Shown: positions 49,609 to 61,888, counted from the stretch's first letter. The stretch is 64,000 nt of DNA from Halicephalobus mephisto (GCA_009193035.1 SWDT01000024.1:186001-250000), one strand, 5' to 3'. Translations and numbers: made by a program. Notes: generated from the letters alone by a model not told the origin.

Positions 49609-49842
49609 ATGTTGGTTTGTTTTTGTTTATTTTTGTTGATTTTCAAGTTTATATTTTTATATAAACGTATGTTGTTGTTTACTGTGGATTCTGCGGAATT
49701 CTTAATGATTCAACGATCTTATAGAGTTGGTTGTTCTTTAGTCTCATTATGATCGAACTCACGGGAGTTGTGATGGGATCCATCAGTCATCTCTTGTCAT
49801 GCACTGTTCTCAGTCATTCTCCGATTCAGTCTTTGTTTGAGA

Positions 49843-52159
49843 ATGTCTGAGAAATTTGTTTTGGAATACTTGGAGTCCGAAGCTGTTAAAGCTGGGTTAT
49901 CTACTGATCTGGATTCCTTGGTTAGTAGAGAACTCGCAGAGGTCCTGAATAAAGAAGATAAATTGAAACATCTTCGAGATGAGTTCTATTTCCCAAAGAA
50001 AGGCACACTCCCTGAAGGCATGGTTTATTTTTTAACTATTGTAAATTTTATAATTAAAATTTTAGTTGATTTGACATTAATCGATCCAAATGAAGATAGT
50101 ATTTATCTTTGTGGAAATTCCCTCGGGTTGATGCCCAAGGTTACTAAAGAAATAACTAATGAACAATTTGATAAATGGGCGAAAATGTAAGTTTATTTTT
50201 CACCGAACATGAAGAAGATCCAAAAAGTTTTGCAAAATATGCATTACTTCGTCCTTATCGAAAGATCCAGAAGGATTATTGATGGACAAAGTTTGAGAAT
50301 TATTGAATCCATTGAAGTCATTTTTCCCTAAAATGAGAACAGGGATTTTTAATTCCGACAATTTTTTCAAATTTTTTTGATCGAATCCGATGAAAACAGT
50401 GGATTCTAAGTTTTTCAACTTTTTGGAATTAATGGCTTCAGTGAGGGGATTCTGGAAGCTGTAATCGGAGATTATTGTGGACAAATTGCCTGGGGGTATC
50501 CCTTCTTTCAATGTTATCGTATTAATGAAACTTGGAACGCTTTTCGTTGAAACATTGCTCCAATTGATTAGTAGTGTTCTGTGACCGCTGGCAGCGAGCA
50601 TTTGTAAGAGAGAAGGACGATTTTTTGAGTACAAATCTGGTTTCAACGTCAAAATCAGAATGAGACCTCGGGTTTTGATTGCGAAAGGTGGTTGGGAATA
50701 AGTGTAGACTGATTCTTTTGAATCAATGATTAATTTTCTTTCTTCTGGTTGGACATGGACTCCATTTGCGGTGATATAAAGATTCAGGGGACGTCTGGTG
50801 AGATTCGCTTTAGGCAGTTCATTAATGGACTCCTTAATAGGTCGAGATATGGCGTAGATAACAGGAGAAATAATCACTAGAAAAACAAACTCGGAGCGCA
50901 TGATCGAACTGATTGACCGATATAACTGAAATAAAACGGTGATTTGGATCTTTGTTGATTTCATCCTTCTAGGGGAGTATTCGGTCACACACACGACCCT
51001 GTTCCGTGGGCTTTGGGAGATGAAGAATGTCTTGAAGGAATAACGAAGCTAGTCGGGGCTTCGGACAAAGTAGAAGTCAGCATGATGAATGGTCTCACTG
51101 TCAACATCCACGTCCTCTTGACCGCTTTCTACAAGCCTACGGAAGAAAGACACAAGATCTTACTGGAAGACAAAGCGTTCCCTTCCGATCATTATGCTAT
51201 CGAATCCCAAATCAGACTAAGCGGAAGGAAAGTTGAGGATTCCATGATCTGTCTTAAACCGAGAGAGGTAAAAAAGTTCTGCAAAACATATTTATAAATA
51301 ACTTCAGGGAGAGGATGTTCTACGAGATGAAGACATTCTGAAAGTTATAGAAGAACAAGGAGATTCTATCGCTGTTATCTTCTTCAGTGGAGTCCAATAT
51401 TATACTGGACAACTGTTCGATATGCAGAAAATCACTGAAGCTGGACACAAAAAGGTAGATAAAACTTTTTTCATATATGGATCTCACCTAATTGACGGAT
51501 TTCAGGGTTGCTTAGTCGGCTGGGACTTGGCTCATGCTTTTGCCAACGTACCGCTTCGATTGTCTGAATGGAATGTCGATTTTGCTTGTTGGTGCACCTA
51601 CAAATATGGATGTAGTGGGGCTGGAGGTCTTGCTGGAATCTTCATCAACAAGCGATTCGCCAATGACAAGAGGGAACGAATGCTCGGATGGTGGTGTCAC
51701 AAACTGTCCTCGAGATTCATAATGGATAATGTTCTCGATTTGGACGTTGGAACGAGTGGTTACAGAATCAGCAACCCTCCGATTTTCCTTGTAACCGGGA
51801 TCCTCGGATTCCTGAAAGTCATTGAAAAAACTTCAATGGAAGAACTCCGGGAAAAATCCGTGAAACTCACTGGATATCTCCAGTTCCTGATTGATCACGA
51901 GCTGAAGAAGTTCCCAAATGAGAAAATTAAGTGTGAAGTTATGACTCCGAGAGATCACAACCAAAGAGGATGCCAGTTGTCTCTCAAGTTCAATTTTGAT
52001 ATTGGAGAAGTCTACAAGATCCTCGTCAAAAGAGGCATCGCGGTGGACAAGAGATATCCTTACGTCATCAGGGTCACTCCAGTTCATCTTTACAACAACT
52101 TCACAGACGTCTGGAGATTCGTCAGAGCACTGAGAGAAAGTATCGAAGAATTAGTTTAA
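49843..52159 (+). CDS. kynu-1: kynureninase
   Basis: PLP enzyme cleaving kynurenine or 3-hydroxykynurenine to anthranilate or 3-hydroxyanthranilate plus alanine, in tryptophan breakdown. Exons 49843-50017, 50066-50186, 50973-51267, 51308-51454 and 51506-52159 give 463 residues (human enzyme 465). Seen: DFYFPKK-like [33 protein letters not shown]-type substrate loop ([13 protein letters not shown]), [13 protein letters not shown] with the PLP-binding Asp, and the Schiff-base Lys279 in [13 protein letters not shown], which lines up with human Lys276. Intron 1 (50018-50065) reads best as GC-AG. Intron 2 (50187-50972) is far longer than the others because it contains a gene on the opposite strand. 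Intron 4 (51 nt) is in frame and stop-free. Confidence 0.93.
50200..50901 (-). CDS. antisense gene nested in kynureninase intron 2
   Basis: Single open frame of 233 codons from ATG 50901 on the minus strand, filling the host intron: its stop lies 13 nt inside the intron's 5' edge. An upstream in-frame ATG at 50964 is an alternative start. The first residues ([19 protein letters not shown]) look like a signal peptide; three N-x-S/T sites (NLT, NWSNVS, NLS) support a secreted or luminal protein. The middle reads [31 protein letters not shown] and later [12 protein letters not shown], then LQNFLDLL at the end, a pattern like an alpha/beta-hydrolase of the ABHD14 type. But the nucleophile elbow G-x-S-x-G and the C-terminal His were not seen, so if it is that fold it is probably not a working hydrolase. 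Function unknown. Confidence 0.7.
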   Translation of the reverse strand: MRSEFVFLVIISPVIYAISRPIKESINELPKANLTRRPLNLYITANGVHVQPEERKLIIDSKESVYTYSQPPFAIKTRGLILILTLKPDLYSKNRPSLLQMLAASGHRTLLINWSNVSTKSVPSFINTITLKEGIPPGNLSTIISDYSFQNPLTEAINSKKLKNLESTVFIGFDQKNLKKLSELKIPVLILGKNDFNGFNNSQTLSINNPSGSFDKDEVMHILQNFLDLLHVR

Positions 52160-52794
52160 AGTAATGACTAGAAATTAGACGACAATCAATTTGAAAAATC
52201 CTTATAGAAATATTCCATGAGAAATTAATGGGAAAATTCCAACGAAATTTATTTTCGAACAAGTTGAATGTTATTTTAAGTAATTATACACATCAGTATA
52301 TTCTTATGAGAAAAAACAATTCATAATAACTCTAACTTCCATTATAACTTTCTGGAAAATTATCCTGCTGAATTTCTTTACTTTCCTCCATAACAGAATG
52401 TTGATGTGGTACTTTAGAATTCTAAAAAATTAAAATAGTATTAAGACCTATTCTATGTAACTGGACTTTACTGATACAGAAACAAGTGTCTTTGAAATTC
52501 AGGAAAAAGTATTTAGAATATGATAATTAGACCCGTAGATTCCAAATATGAATTCAGAATTAGAAATTGATTTTCAGAATTCTCTAAATCTTCGGATTCT
52601 GGAAATCAAACTCCAATTCTGACTTCAAATTCGAACAACGTAAGTTCGATTATTCTATTATAGACATTTTTCAAATCCGAAGGTAGCCATAAACTTTTTC
52701 TCAAAGCTTGCAAAAAGTGTAAAAAATAAACCTTTTATAATCAAATTTCCTTTTATTTTTTAGTTATTAAATTACGGTAGAGACAAACTCCAAA
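52160..52794. other. convergent 3' spacer
   Basis: 635 bp between the kynureninase stop and the stop of receptor 4 on the other strand. AT-rich 3' UTR and intergenic sequence; no further feature seen. Confidence 0.5.
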
Positions 52795-53972
52795 TCACGG
52801 GAGATTTCTTATTAATATAGGTTTGTTTTTATTTGATTTTTTAAATTTGTCCAATCTGTAAAACTTAAAGAATTGTTCCCTAAATACAGAAGAAACAAAA
52901 AACAAAATGATGATCGGAGGATACGTGTGAAAGCAGTACAAGTAATCTGAAAATTTTTGAAAAATCAACCCTATCTTGGGATCTGTAGCCATAGCAAAGA
53001 ACGTAATTATATTAGCAATGTAATATAGTGCCAGTATGATTGTTGAAATAGTTGTATGCCAGACCAGTCTCCGTTCAATCTTCTTTGTAGTGTCAGAAGC
53101 AACATTGTGTTTTCGAACTATCAGAATTCCAACTAGGATTGCGATGAACGTCCCAAAACAGAGACTGATATTTACGGTCACGATAACCATATAATAGTTG
53201 TCGACATAATTAATACAGGGGTATTTATAAAAATGTAAAGCACAAGGATTCAGAAAGTATTTGAATCCAATAAGAAAGGGAAAGATTACAAGAATAATCA
53301 TGATGATGAATAACGGAAACCCTGTCCAGATCTGAAAACAGACTTTTTGTAATTCCAGAATAGTAACTGAAAACAAATGATTCTTCAAATTTTTTGAATA
53401 CCGTTCTTTTACTGGTGGTAAATTCTGAATAGTGACTGGAAAATTCGGAAAATTGTTCATCCTCAGTTACTATCCAAACGATTTTTATTACAATTAGTAA
53501 GTAGTAGATTGTGTTTGAAAATCCCGAAATTAATTTTTCAAAAATTTAAAGAAGTTGAAATATTCATTATTTTCCTTTTTCTAACCTTATTATGCAAAAA
53601 TGGATAGACCAATGCAGTACATCTGTTGAGTCCCATCAGAGCTGAGGAAAACCCCAGTTGAAAGTCAACAAAGAAAAAAGCACCACTGCCAACGACAGTC
53701 AACTGTCCTGAATGATCGGGTTCAATTGCTTCTGCCATATTCCAAATCATGGTTGAAACTATGTCAACAAGATATCCGTAATTCAAGATTAGAAAATAAG
53801 CCGTCTTCAGAGGAGATTTCCCTTGTTTGAGGAACTCATTGCAAAGGAAAATAAAAATTAGGCATTCTAGAAAACATCCGCTGATGAATAGAGTAAAGGA
53901 TCCCCAGAAGAAGACATCTTGTTCAACTACAACTGTTTCCGAATCCAGATAAACGGAATCTGCATCAGACAT
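52795..53972 (-). CDS. serpentine chemoreceptor, srg-superfamily type (receptor 4)
   Basis: Fourth paralogue, on the opposite strand and 38 kb from the tandem three. Exons 53972-53586 (387 nt, as in the others) and 53331-52795 give 307 residues. Seen: SDADSVYLDSETVVVEQDVFFWGS start, WNMAEAIEPDHSG, FQLGFSSALMGLNRCTALVYP, HNK|IW at the intron, ERRLVWHTT, and TYPPIIILFFVSSVFR. Its intron holds a palindromic repeat (53427-53475) in the same orientation relative to the gene as in receptors 1 and 3. Frames are intact. It shows that the family has moved or inverted within the region. Confidence 0.85.
53427..53475 (-). repeat. palindromic repeat in receptor 4 intron
   Basis: Plus strand reads GAATAGTGACTGG at the left and CAGTTACTATCC at the right with CGGAAAATTG inside. 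It is reverse-oriented on the plus strand, hence sense-oriented to its host gene. Confidence 0.65.
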
Positions 53973-55355
53973 GGCTGAATCCAGAACGAATGAATCCTTG
54001 GCTTTTAACTATAGTATATTTATTCCAACAAAAATCACACAATATAAAATACTCTAAGAAATCGTTTTGAAACTGTGATAACTCAGTAAATGCTAACCAA
54101 ATCCGGATAATTTTTGAGGTAACTTCATTAGTAAATGTATTTTTAAAACATTATAAAATTAAGCAGTTTTTTTCGAAGCATGAAGTGAGCTTTATTTAAT
54201 TTCGAGTAAAGTAGCAAACCACAGCGGAAGTACGGAAATTCTATCACGAGAATGTTCTTTGGTTAGGAATTTTTAGATTGTTTTTGAGAAATGAAAGGTG
54301 TTTGATCTTTTTCATAATTGAGTTTTAGATCAGAACGCCAAGAGTTGAAATTGGTTCTATATCATATGGCAATCCTTGGATTTTGTTTACCTTCTCATAA
54401 CCTGTTTCGAATCAAATTTTTTTACTAAATAAGATGGCAAATCTACTGGATGTTGAAACCATCAAACCCCTGGTTATAGAGATATTTGTTAATAAATTTT
54501 ACAAGTTTTTTATGTAAAAGACAATCCATTTTCGAGAATCCTGAACTTCACAGAAGCGACAGAGAAACCCAATTAAGGAAGATTCTTTCTTATTTTTTCA
54601 TTCAAAAACTCGAGTCTATTCTTTTCAACTTTCTCAGCGAATGACGATGGAAATAATGACAGCATTAAGGAGATTTGAACGTTGTTAAGTGATTTCTACA
54701 GAGTTCGGCAGATCTCTAAGTTATATTGAAGCAACTTGATGTTAAGATGAGAAAAGCATTTATTTTTACACTATAGAAATTTACTTTTAGTAATATTGAA
54801 TAACTTTATAATTCAATATTTTCATCATACGCTTGAAAGTTATGAAATCTAGCCACCTTTCGTCAATTCTACAAATTACTCGTGGTTGTCAGGGTTGTTG
54901 ACTTCTTGTCTAATGAATACATGGACGAAAAACCTTTGCTCTTTATTCGGTCTAATAACATCTTGGTAAATATCAACTCTCTTCAGAAACAGGCTGTCTT
55001 GGACTTTTCCAAACTATCCTAGAATGTTCAACTACAAATAAATAGTGCCCAAAAAGTGAAAAATAATTTCAAATCAGTCACTATCTAAGCAATTTTTCGG
55101 ATTTTCCAGTCGCTATCCTAGGATGTTCAACTATAAACAGATGAATAGTGTCCAGAAAACTCAACAAATTGTTCCAAACTAGTCACTATCCAGTTTGTTA
55201 CTTTCTTCCTATTTTATTATTTGTATTGCCGCTTCCCGGTTTCCGAATAACAATATTGTCAAAAATTAATAGCTGAAATTAAAATAAACCCTGTATTTTT
55301 GTATTTTGGGATGGTAACTGTTTGTAAGGAAGATGAAAGCGAAAGTTCTTTGGAT
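53973..55355. other. spacer with palindromic repeats at its end
   Basis: 1.4 kb between receptor 4 and the Patched-related gene. The first kilobase is the likely receptor promoter, AT-rich with nothing recognised; the CAGGTG block shared by receptors 1-3 was not found. Reverse-type repeats lie at 55041-55087 and 55143-55191, set in a roughly 100-bp unit that occurs twice, each starting TATCCTAGRATGTTCAACTA. Confidence 0.5.
55041..55191 (-). repeat. tandem pair of reverse-oriented palindromic repeats
   Basis: Two copies 102 bp apart (55041-55087 and 55143-55191), each preceded by TATCCTAGRATGTTCAACTA, so the duplicated unit is about 100 bp and includes the right half of a forward copy. Confidence 0.75.
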
Positions 55356-58300
55356 TCATGTCGGGACCAGTCTTCCACTTTCTGCAGAAGTAGGAGGACC
55401 AGCGTATCGACAAGACTTTTGACTAGAAGTCGACAAAAACGTCCGATAACAGTTTGCATTAGTTATACAGTCCGGCAAAGCCCCCAAGAAGGTTGGAAGA
55501 ACGAGTAATCCATGAACTACCCCCCAGCTGACGACGAGGATGATTGTTTTCACAAAGACAACAGGGGCATAGCTCTGGAGCATCAGCAATGGGAGAATAC
55601 AGACTATCGTGGAGGTTCCTGCTTGGATCATTGGCCAAGCAACATGCTCCAGGGTGTGGACGAGTTTTTCGTGGGGACCGTTGATGGGAACTTTGACGAC
55701 TTTGCCGTGGATTACGGTTTTGCGGTTGGTCAGTTGATAGTGGTAGGAAACATGGGCCTGAAAGAGTTGCTGATGAATTAAAGAACAAATTACAGTAATC
55801 ATGAAAAGACTACTTTTAAAAAATTAATTTTTGCTTCTTGTTGCAAATTATTTTTTAACAACTGAATTATAAAATTATACTTACTGTAAAATCGACACTC
55901 AATCCAATGGACATCAGCATTGCTGCAGTCGTCACCGGATCCAGATCGAAATGCCACCAAGACAAGAACCCAAAGACCCCCATGGAAATCGAGGCGATGG
56001 CAATACTGGCCGTGATTACAGAACACGGATTTGGAATGAATATGGCACAAACGACAGACATGCAAACTAGAGTAAACACCCCTGTTTGGAGAGCTACGTA
56101 TTTCAAGGACAGCATTTGGTCGACGAACATCTAAAAATTACTGTAAGGTAATTTTCAAAGTGCAATGAACTTACGGCATTGGCTTCCCAGACAGTAGCAT
56201 TAAGGTCTTTGTACTTGCCTACAATTTCCCTCCATTGCACCATGAGGTCAATTCTAGTTTGCCAATCAGAGGTATTATGGTACGAAATGGTCAACCAGAA
56301 GCTTGTGACAATAGTTTCGTTTGTTCCTTCTTTTTTGCCCAATTTCAGGAGGGCTTTCCAGTGTTTGTAGAATGGACTCTCGAGGAAGTTTTCGATTTTG
56401 GAATAATCTATCCCTGTCGGACTAGATGTGCTTGAATTCGAATTTGTTTCGAAACCGAAAAAGTCAAGGAAGTTCTCAAGCATGTCTCCGTTATGGAAGT
56501 ACTTTTCGTAATCTCGCAGCCAGATCAGGGAGCTGATGTTTCCTTTGCAGTGTTCCATGGATTCGAATTCGTTAACGAGACTCCAGAATCTGTTGTATTG
56601 GTGAGGATCAGTAATATCGAGAGGTTTGTTGATGATTATGGTGACTGGGTGATACTCGGCCCAAACTGAAATGTGGGGAAAAGTAAGAGATTGAAACGTA
56701 AGAAATATTGTTCGCAACGTGACTAAGGAAAACAATTTTTGAATTTTCTAGACACTATCCAAAGACGGGAGAATAGTGTCAAGAGTCGGATGGAGTCTAG
56801 AAGATCCAAAAAATTGCATTTTCTCAGTCACTATTCAATCAACTCCCATTGGAATCCAACTTACTTGTATGATGCAACACAGCATTAGGCTTCTGGATTG
56901 GACTATCCTTGGGCAAAATCTTCTCGGAATCTAATCTTGTTTGGATATTCATCGCTCCGTAGATGGCAAAGTACCAATAGGTGCCCGTAGCCGCAAATAT
57001 CAGCAGGCCGATAATTCTGTTTCCGATCAATCTGGAGTAATTCCTCACGGTCCATTGACAGAAGTCATGCATCTTCTTCCTCCAGCCCTCCTTGAAGGGA
57101 TTATCCGAATGAGATCTGTTTTTCTTCTTCTCCATTCTTGCGGCCAGAACTAAGAGAGGTCCGAAGAAAATCAACTCAAAGATGTAGTCAACTCCCATGG
57201 CTATCGCTGTAGTCATACAGAAAAGCCTGATTTCTGGGGTTGGAGTCAGAGCCCCGATTCCGAAAGAGATAAAATTAGTCAATGAAGTGATTGTTATCGA
57301 GGGTCCGACTTCTTCGAACACTAATCCAAATCTGGTTATCGGGGAATAGCCGTAGGGTGCCAATCGTTGCCAAGAATGGATCATCAGGAAAGCATCGTCG
57401 ACTCCGATTCCGCAGATCAGAAATGGTGAAACCAGAACAAAGGAATTAATTCTAAAACCGAGCCAACTAACCAATCCATAACTCGTTGTGATAGCCATGA
57501 TCGGACTAATACAGGTCCCACAGGCAATAAATACTTTCCCACAATCTAATTCGTCGTAGTAATAAGCGGTCCCGAGTACAGTAATGAAAACAAATGTAAA
57601 CATGAAACAGAACCCAGCAGCAAAGAAAGGTGTGAGTCTTTGGCCATCCCGAATCATCTCCTGGTCAAGGACTTCTGTCCCGATGATGTAGACTTCGAGT
57701 TTACTGTCATTTTTAGAAAATTCCTGAAGACTCCAATCATAGACATCAAGTTCCCACTTTGAAAGCATGTCTCCCTTTTTGGAGTTGGTACGATCTCCTC
57801 GGAATATCATCATGATTACCTGAAATGGGGGTGTTAGATTTACTAAAGTTATTTTCCTTACAATTGGTTTTGTAAAATTTCTTATTAGAAATTGTCTGAA
57901 TAGTGTCTGAGAAAACAATTTTCTGAATTTTCTAGATACTATCCATATTTTCCTTCCAGTACTAAACCTTGGATAGTGTCTTGAAAATTCACAAAATTAC
58001 TCTTGAACACTATCTATGCAATATCTGTTGTAATAGAACACTTGGATACTTCAACAACTATAGTAATTTCACTAACCTGTAAGTCTTCAATATTCGTCAC
58101 AACTTGATACGCAGATTTCCCATCGATCAATTCATCTTTTTTGAACTTCCTTCCAACGTATTTTTTGTAATCTGATAGAGAATTCTTCAATTTCATTCCA
58201 AAAAAGTTTCTCTCCAGATGAATCGTGAATCCGCCAACGTCAGAAACGGGAAAAGTCAGATTGGTGTCCTCTGCTAGAAGCTTTCCTTCTCGAAGAAGAC

Positions 58301-59186
58301 TGGTTTGTTTCTCGAGTCCTTCGTAGAAAATTTCCAATGCCATGTTCATATTGCAGTAAGGGGCACAGATTTGGTCGTACTTGACTTTTTGGCCTTCGTA
58401 TTCTAGGGTGTAATTATGCAGCAAGAACTCATGTAACTTAATTGCTTCAGCAAAGTAATCCTCTCTCAGCATTGACCCGTTGTCTTTGGCCTGAATAATG
58501 ACGATGGTCATAATTGGATCCCCGGAGGCGTTCCAAAACTCTCTCATCACATCGGTTTCGAATCGAGAAGGGGCGTTTGTGGGGGTGTAGCCATCACGGA
58601 TCTGGTCTTTGAGAACCATGTATCTCATACCGTAGGAAAGCGAAGCGATGAGGAAGGAAACTACGATGTAAGCCTGAGGGCACATAGCCACACTCCTTCC
58701 GAGAAGGTGGAAGACCCCTCGGAAGGAGAGGTAACGACGGATCCAGGCGAATTTTGGGGAATGGGGACGATGGGAATCAGACACTGAAAGACAAAGTTCA
58801 ATCTTAAAAATCAGAAAAAATTGTCTGAATAGTGACTGCAAAAGACAATTTTCCTGATTATTGGAACACTATTCAAAATTCCTTAACATAAAAGAACCTT
58901 AAATTATGTCCGGGAAATCAGGAAAATTATTTCAAACATATGCAATTCCTACAGAACTCAACTGACCTCCAGATTGATGAGTTCTTGCAGTCACTACCGT
59001 GTCATCGTTCCCATGTTCATCTGCTGCCCCAGGACCTGGTTCACTAGTCAAATCTAATTTTGGAATTTTAATGCTGCTCCTCTCCGTTGCGGATTCATAG
59101 ACACTGCTTCCGGGAGAAGTCAATTGCAGCGGTTGTTTGGGATCTTCATCTGAATTCAGCGGGAGAGAGATCTTCACGTCGGCCAT
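55356..59186 (-). CDS. Patched-related protein with sterol-sensing domain
   Basis: Minus-strand exons 59186-58967, 58783-58077, 57819-56865, 56665-56175, 56130-55885 and 55757-55356 join in frame to 1006 residues. RND-type membrane protein with two six-TM bundles and two large luminal loops. The N-terminus (1-75) is soluble and Ser/Pro-rich; [19 protein letters not shown] leads into TM1; the loop has conserved Cys ([10 protein letters not shown]); the sterol-sensing domain is about residues 370-545 with [16 protein letters not shown] (Asp450/451); the second bundle has [17 protein letters not shown] and ends with [15 protein letters not shown]. This matches the ptr family, which in worms is needed for moulting, cuticle and trafficking. 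The Hedgehog-receptor Patched itself is less likely given the length. Introns 1, 2 and 3 carry palindromic repeats. Confidence 0.93.
56719..56835. repeat. head-to-head palindromic repeats in ptr intron 3
   Basis: Forward copy 56719-56760 and reverse copy 56771-56835 within the intron 56666-56864. The reverse copy carries an insertion of roughly 15 bp in its middle. Confidence 0.75.
57899..58015. repeat. head-to-head palindromic repeats in ptr intron 2
   Basis: Forward copy 57899-57953 and reverse copy 57971-58015 within the intron 57820-58076. Confidence 0.75.
58828..58874 (+). repeat. palindromic repeat in ptr intron 1
   Basis: GAATAGTGACTGC at the left and GAACACTATTC at the right, preceded by AAATTGTCT, in the intron 58784-58966. 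Confidence 0.7.
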
Positions 59187-59559
59187 TCAGGAACTGTAGT
59201 TATTTTTAAATATTGAAATAAAAGTAAAACCGCAAAATTAGCGGTATAGAAATAACATACAAAATACGTCAGTGCCACAAATCTCTTGTCGATGGTATAA
59301 GTCCGTGAAAAGCTCCCCCTTAAAAGTAATTCATTTTTATTGGCGACAAAATAATAAACATATTTATAGACTCGAACACGTTTAAATTGACAAACGTTAA
59401 TGAAAAGTTTAAATAGTCAGCTGTTCTCATCAAGTGTAATGAATTCAAGAAAGCTAACATTGACTTGGAGGGTTTGGTAATTTGAACTTTGCTGACCTCA
59501 GGTGAACTTATAAATAAGTTATTAGCACGTATTAAACGGGAAACACGCAGAAACTGTAA

Positions 59560-60028
59560 ATAGTGTTTGGGAAAGAACAATCTTCGGGACTTTCCAGAGA
59601 CTATTGAAGATTTTTCCTCATGAATTAGTCACGGATAGTGCTTAGAAAACCCCAAAAACCATCTTTTTTTAGCCACTATTATGGAGAACTAGACTCGGTC
59701 TGCGGTGTAACAGAGATGGATCAGGGCGAATCACTATTTGAGGAGTGTAAAAGCACTAAAGACCCGAGGTTCGGGAATTCCTATTATTATCCTGTGTGTT
59801 TTTCTATCGTTATATAAACATTAGTGTCTATCACATCTAATAATAATAGTCACTATCTATGCAATCCACATGTAGGACTTAGGATAACAGTCACCAATTA
59901 TTCAACAGAAATTCCATCAGTAGTGACTAACAAACAGTTTTTTCGAATTTTTGAACACTATAATTTCTCTTTATTGACGAATAATGAATAGTATATCGGA
60001 AATTCCAAAAATCGTTCTTAGTCACCAT
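59560..60028. repeat. two head-to-head pairs of the palindromic repeat
   Basis: Pair one: forward 59560-59605, reverse 59633-59680. Pair two: forward 59920-59961, reverse 59986-60028. Spacers within pairs are about 25-27 bp. Confidence 0.7.
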
Positions 60029-60843
60029 CTAAATAGTCTCTAAGACCCAAGTTTAATTAAACAAAAATTAAGTGCTATCTCCAAAATATCAACAAAACTT
60101 CATTTACGGAAAATGTATGCTTCCATTGACGTCACCACCGACTTTCACATGCTTGTCCTGAGGCTAATAATTTTTCCCTCGTCATTATAAACAAATTCTT
60201 CCTACATATTTGGCATCATTTAGCATTTTCACATACACGGTCTACGCCGAATTCTAATGCGGAACAAAATAAAAGTAAAAAACAAATGAGAATTAAATAG
60301 TAAAACTAAAAAGCAAACTCTCGTCCGAACCCGCCGCTTGCCAGCAGCATTACAGCTGACCAAGTCGAGATTATGAGGTAGGAAAACAAGCCTATGGGAA
60401 AAGCCCTTTTGAGTGAGAGGGAAAGTGATCGACAATTTTACAGACAACATTGATTGGTGAATTTTTGCAACTTGGGTAAGTGAAAGTTCGAAAATCGGAT
60501 TTGTGGAATTAGAGAAACACATGGTGATGTAATGAATTCGAGTCGTGCAAAATGTTAATAAAGCTCTAACTACTTCGTAATTTGATCCAAATTTCAATCA
60601 ATTAAAAATAGTTTTGAGATTTAGTTTTTATCAAAGAAGAACAGTAAAAATTCGTTCATGAAAAAAATACACTTCTATTCCCAAACCAATTACGTACTCT
60701 ATTAGCTGAGGACTTGACAACCAGAAGACAACAAAAACCAATACATTCTGTGAAAGGAAACTGTGAAAGATAAATACTAAAAAAGAATACCTTGGAATTT
60801 GTAGTTTGGAAACAGACTATCCTTTTTCAACAGAAATTGCACA

Positions 60844-61109
60844 AATAGTGACTGGGAATTAACAATTTTCCGAATATTCCAGACACTTTCCAAGTACTGC
60901 TGTGAAAATTACACGAATAATGCCCGAGAGTTGATAATTTTTCGAGTTGTCAAACACTACCTCAGAATACTACTTTACAAATTCCGTGGATAGTGACGGC
61001 TAACTATTGGTTCTCTTAATTTTCTAGACTATCTATGTTTAACTAGTTTTGGAAATTGCATTGATAGTAACTGAGAATTCGCAATTTCCCTAATTTTCTA
61101 GGCACTATT
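60844..61109 (+). repeat. direct tandem array of the palindromic repeat, ~72-bp period
   Basis: Four forward copies start at 60844, 60914, 60988 and 61062, spacing 70, 74 and 74 bp. Each has the left arm ATAGTGAC or a one- to two-base variant and the right arm GACACT or a variant, and each is preceded by an AAATTSC-like flank. Confidence 0.8.
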
Positions 61110-61888
61110 TGGAAAATTTCTACTATCATTCAAAACTTGATAATAGAATCATTTAGCCTAAGACCACGATGAATTCAAACTTTTCTATGCCACTTAAAAG
61201 TAACAATGTCCCACAAATTTCCAGCTAGTCGAATCTGGAAAATTGAATGCTAATGAGCACTTCTAGTGTCCTTAGTCATGCCAGCTTTTTCCAAAATCAT
61301 CACGAGATTTAAAAAGAATAACAAATAAGGAACAGCACTTCCAACACCGGAATAATCGCTTCTTAAACTCCTCCATAAGCTTTTAAAAGGCTAAATATGG
61401 ATTTTCTTCCGTTAAAAAATGGACATACTTCCTTTCATGGTTGGTCGATCAAGTATAAATTTTAAATACAAAAGATTTGAAACAATTTATAGTTGAATTT
61501 ATTTCAATCTCGAGTAAATAAGGAAAAACAAATGTTTGCGCAGAAAAATCTAATCAAACAAGACTTTTCGCCTTCGCTGGTAGAAACTACGGATTCACAC
61601 AATTGAGAAGTCACATGTTTAAGTAATAAAGTAGATGGTCGAGTAGTAGTAAAACAAACTACAATGTGGCTTTATGAAAAGACCGAAACATTGTTACAAG
61701 TTCTGTAAGCGGATAGAAACCTTTTGAAAGGCACAAGCTATAGACGGAACCAAGGAATGAATGGGAACACACTAGAATCAGCGATGAAGTAATGGAACTA
61801 TTTTGGGCGGACATTGTTGGATTAGTAATTGAGGGAGGTACGGTCATTGAAGTCACGTGGAAGACTAAGAAGCAAATGAAAATTGTAT

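Noticed and set aside
60229..60597. 122-codon minus-strand ORF in the repeat-rich end region
   Set aside because: No domain and repeat-rich surroundings; basic terminal run looks random.
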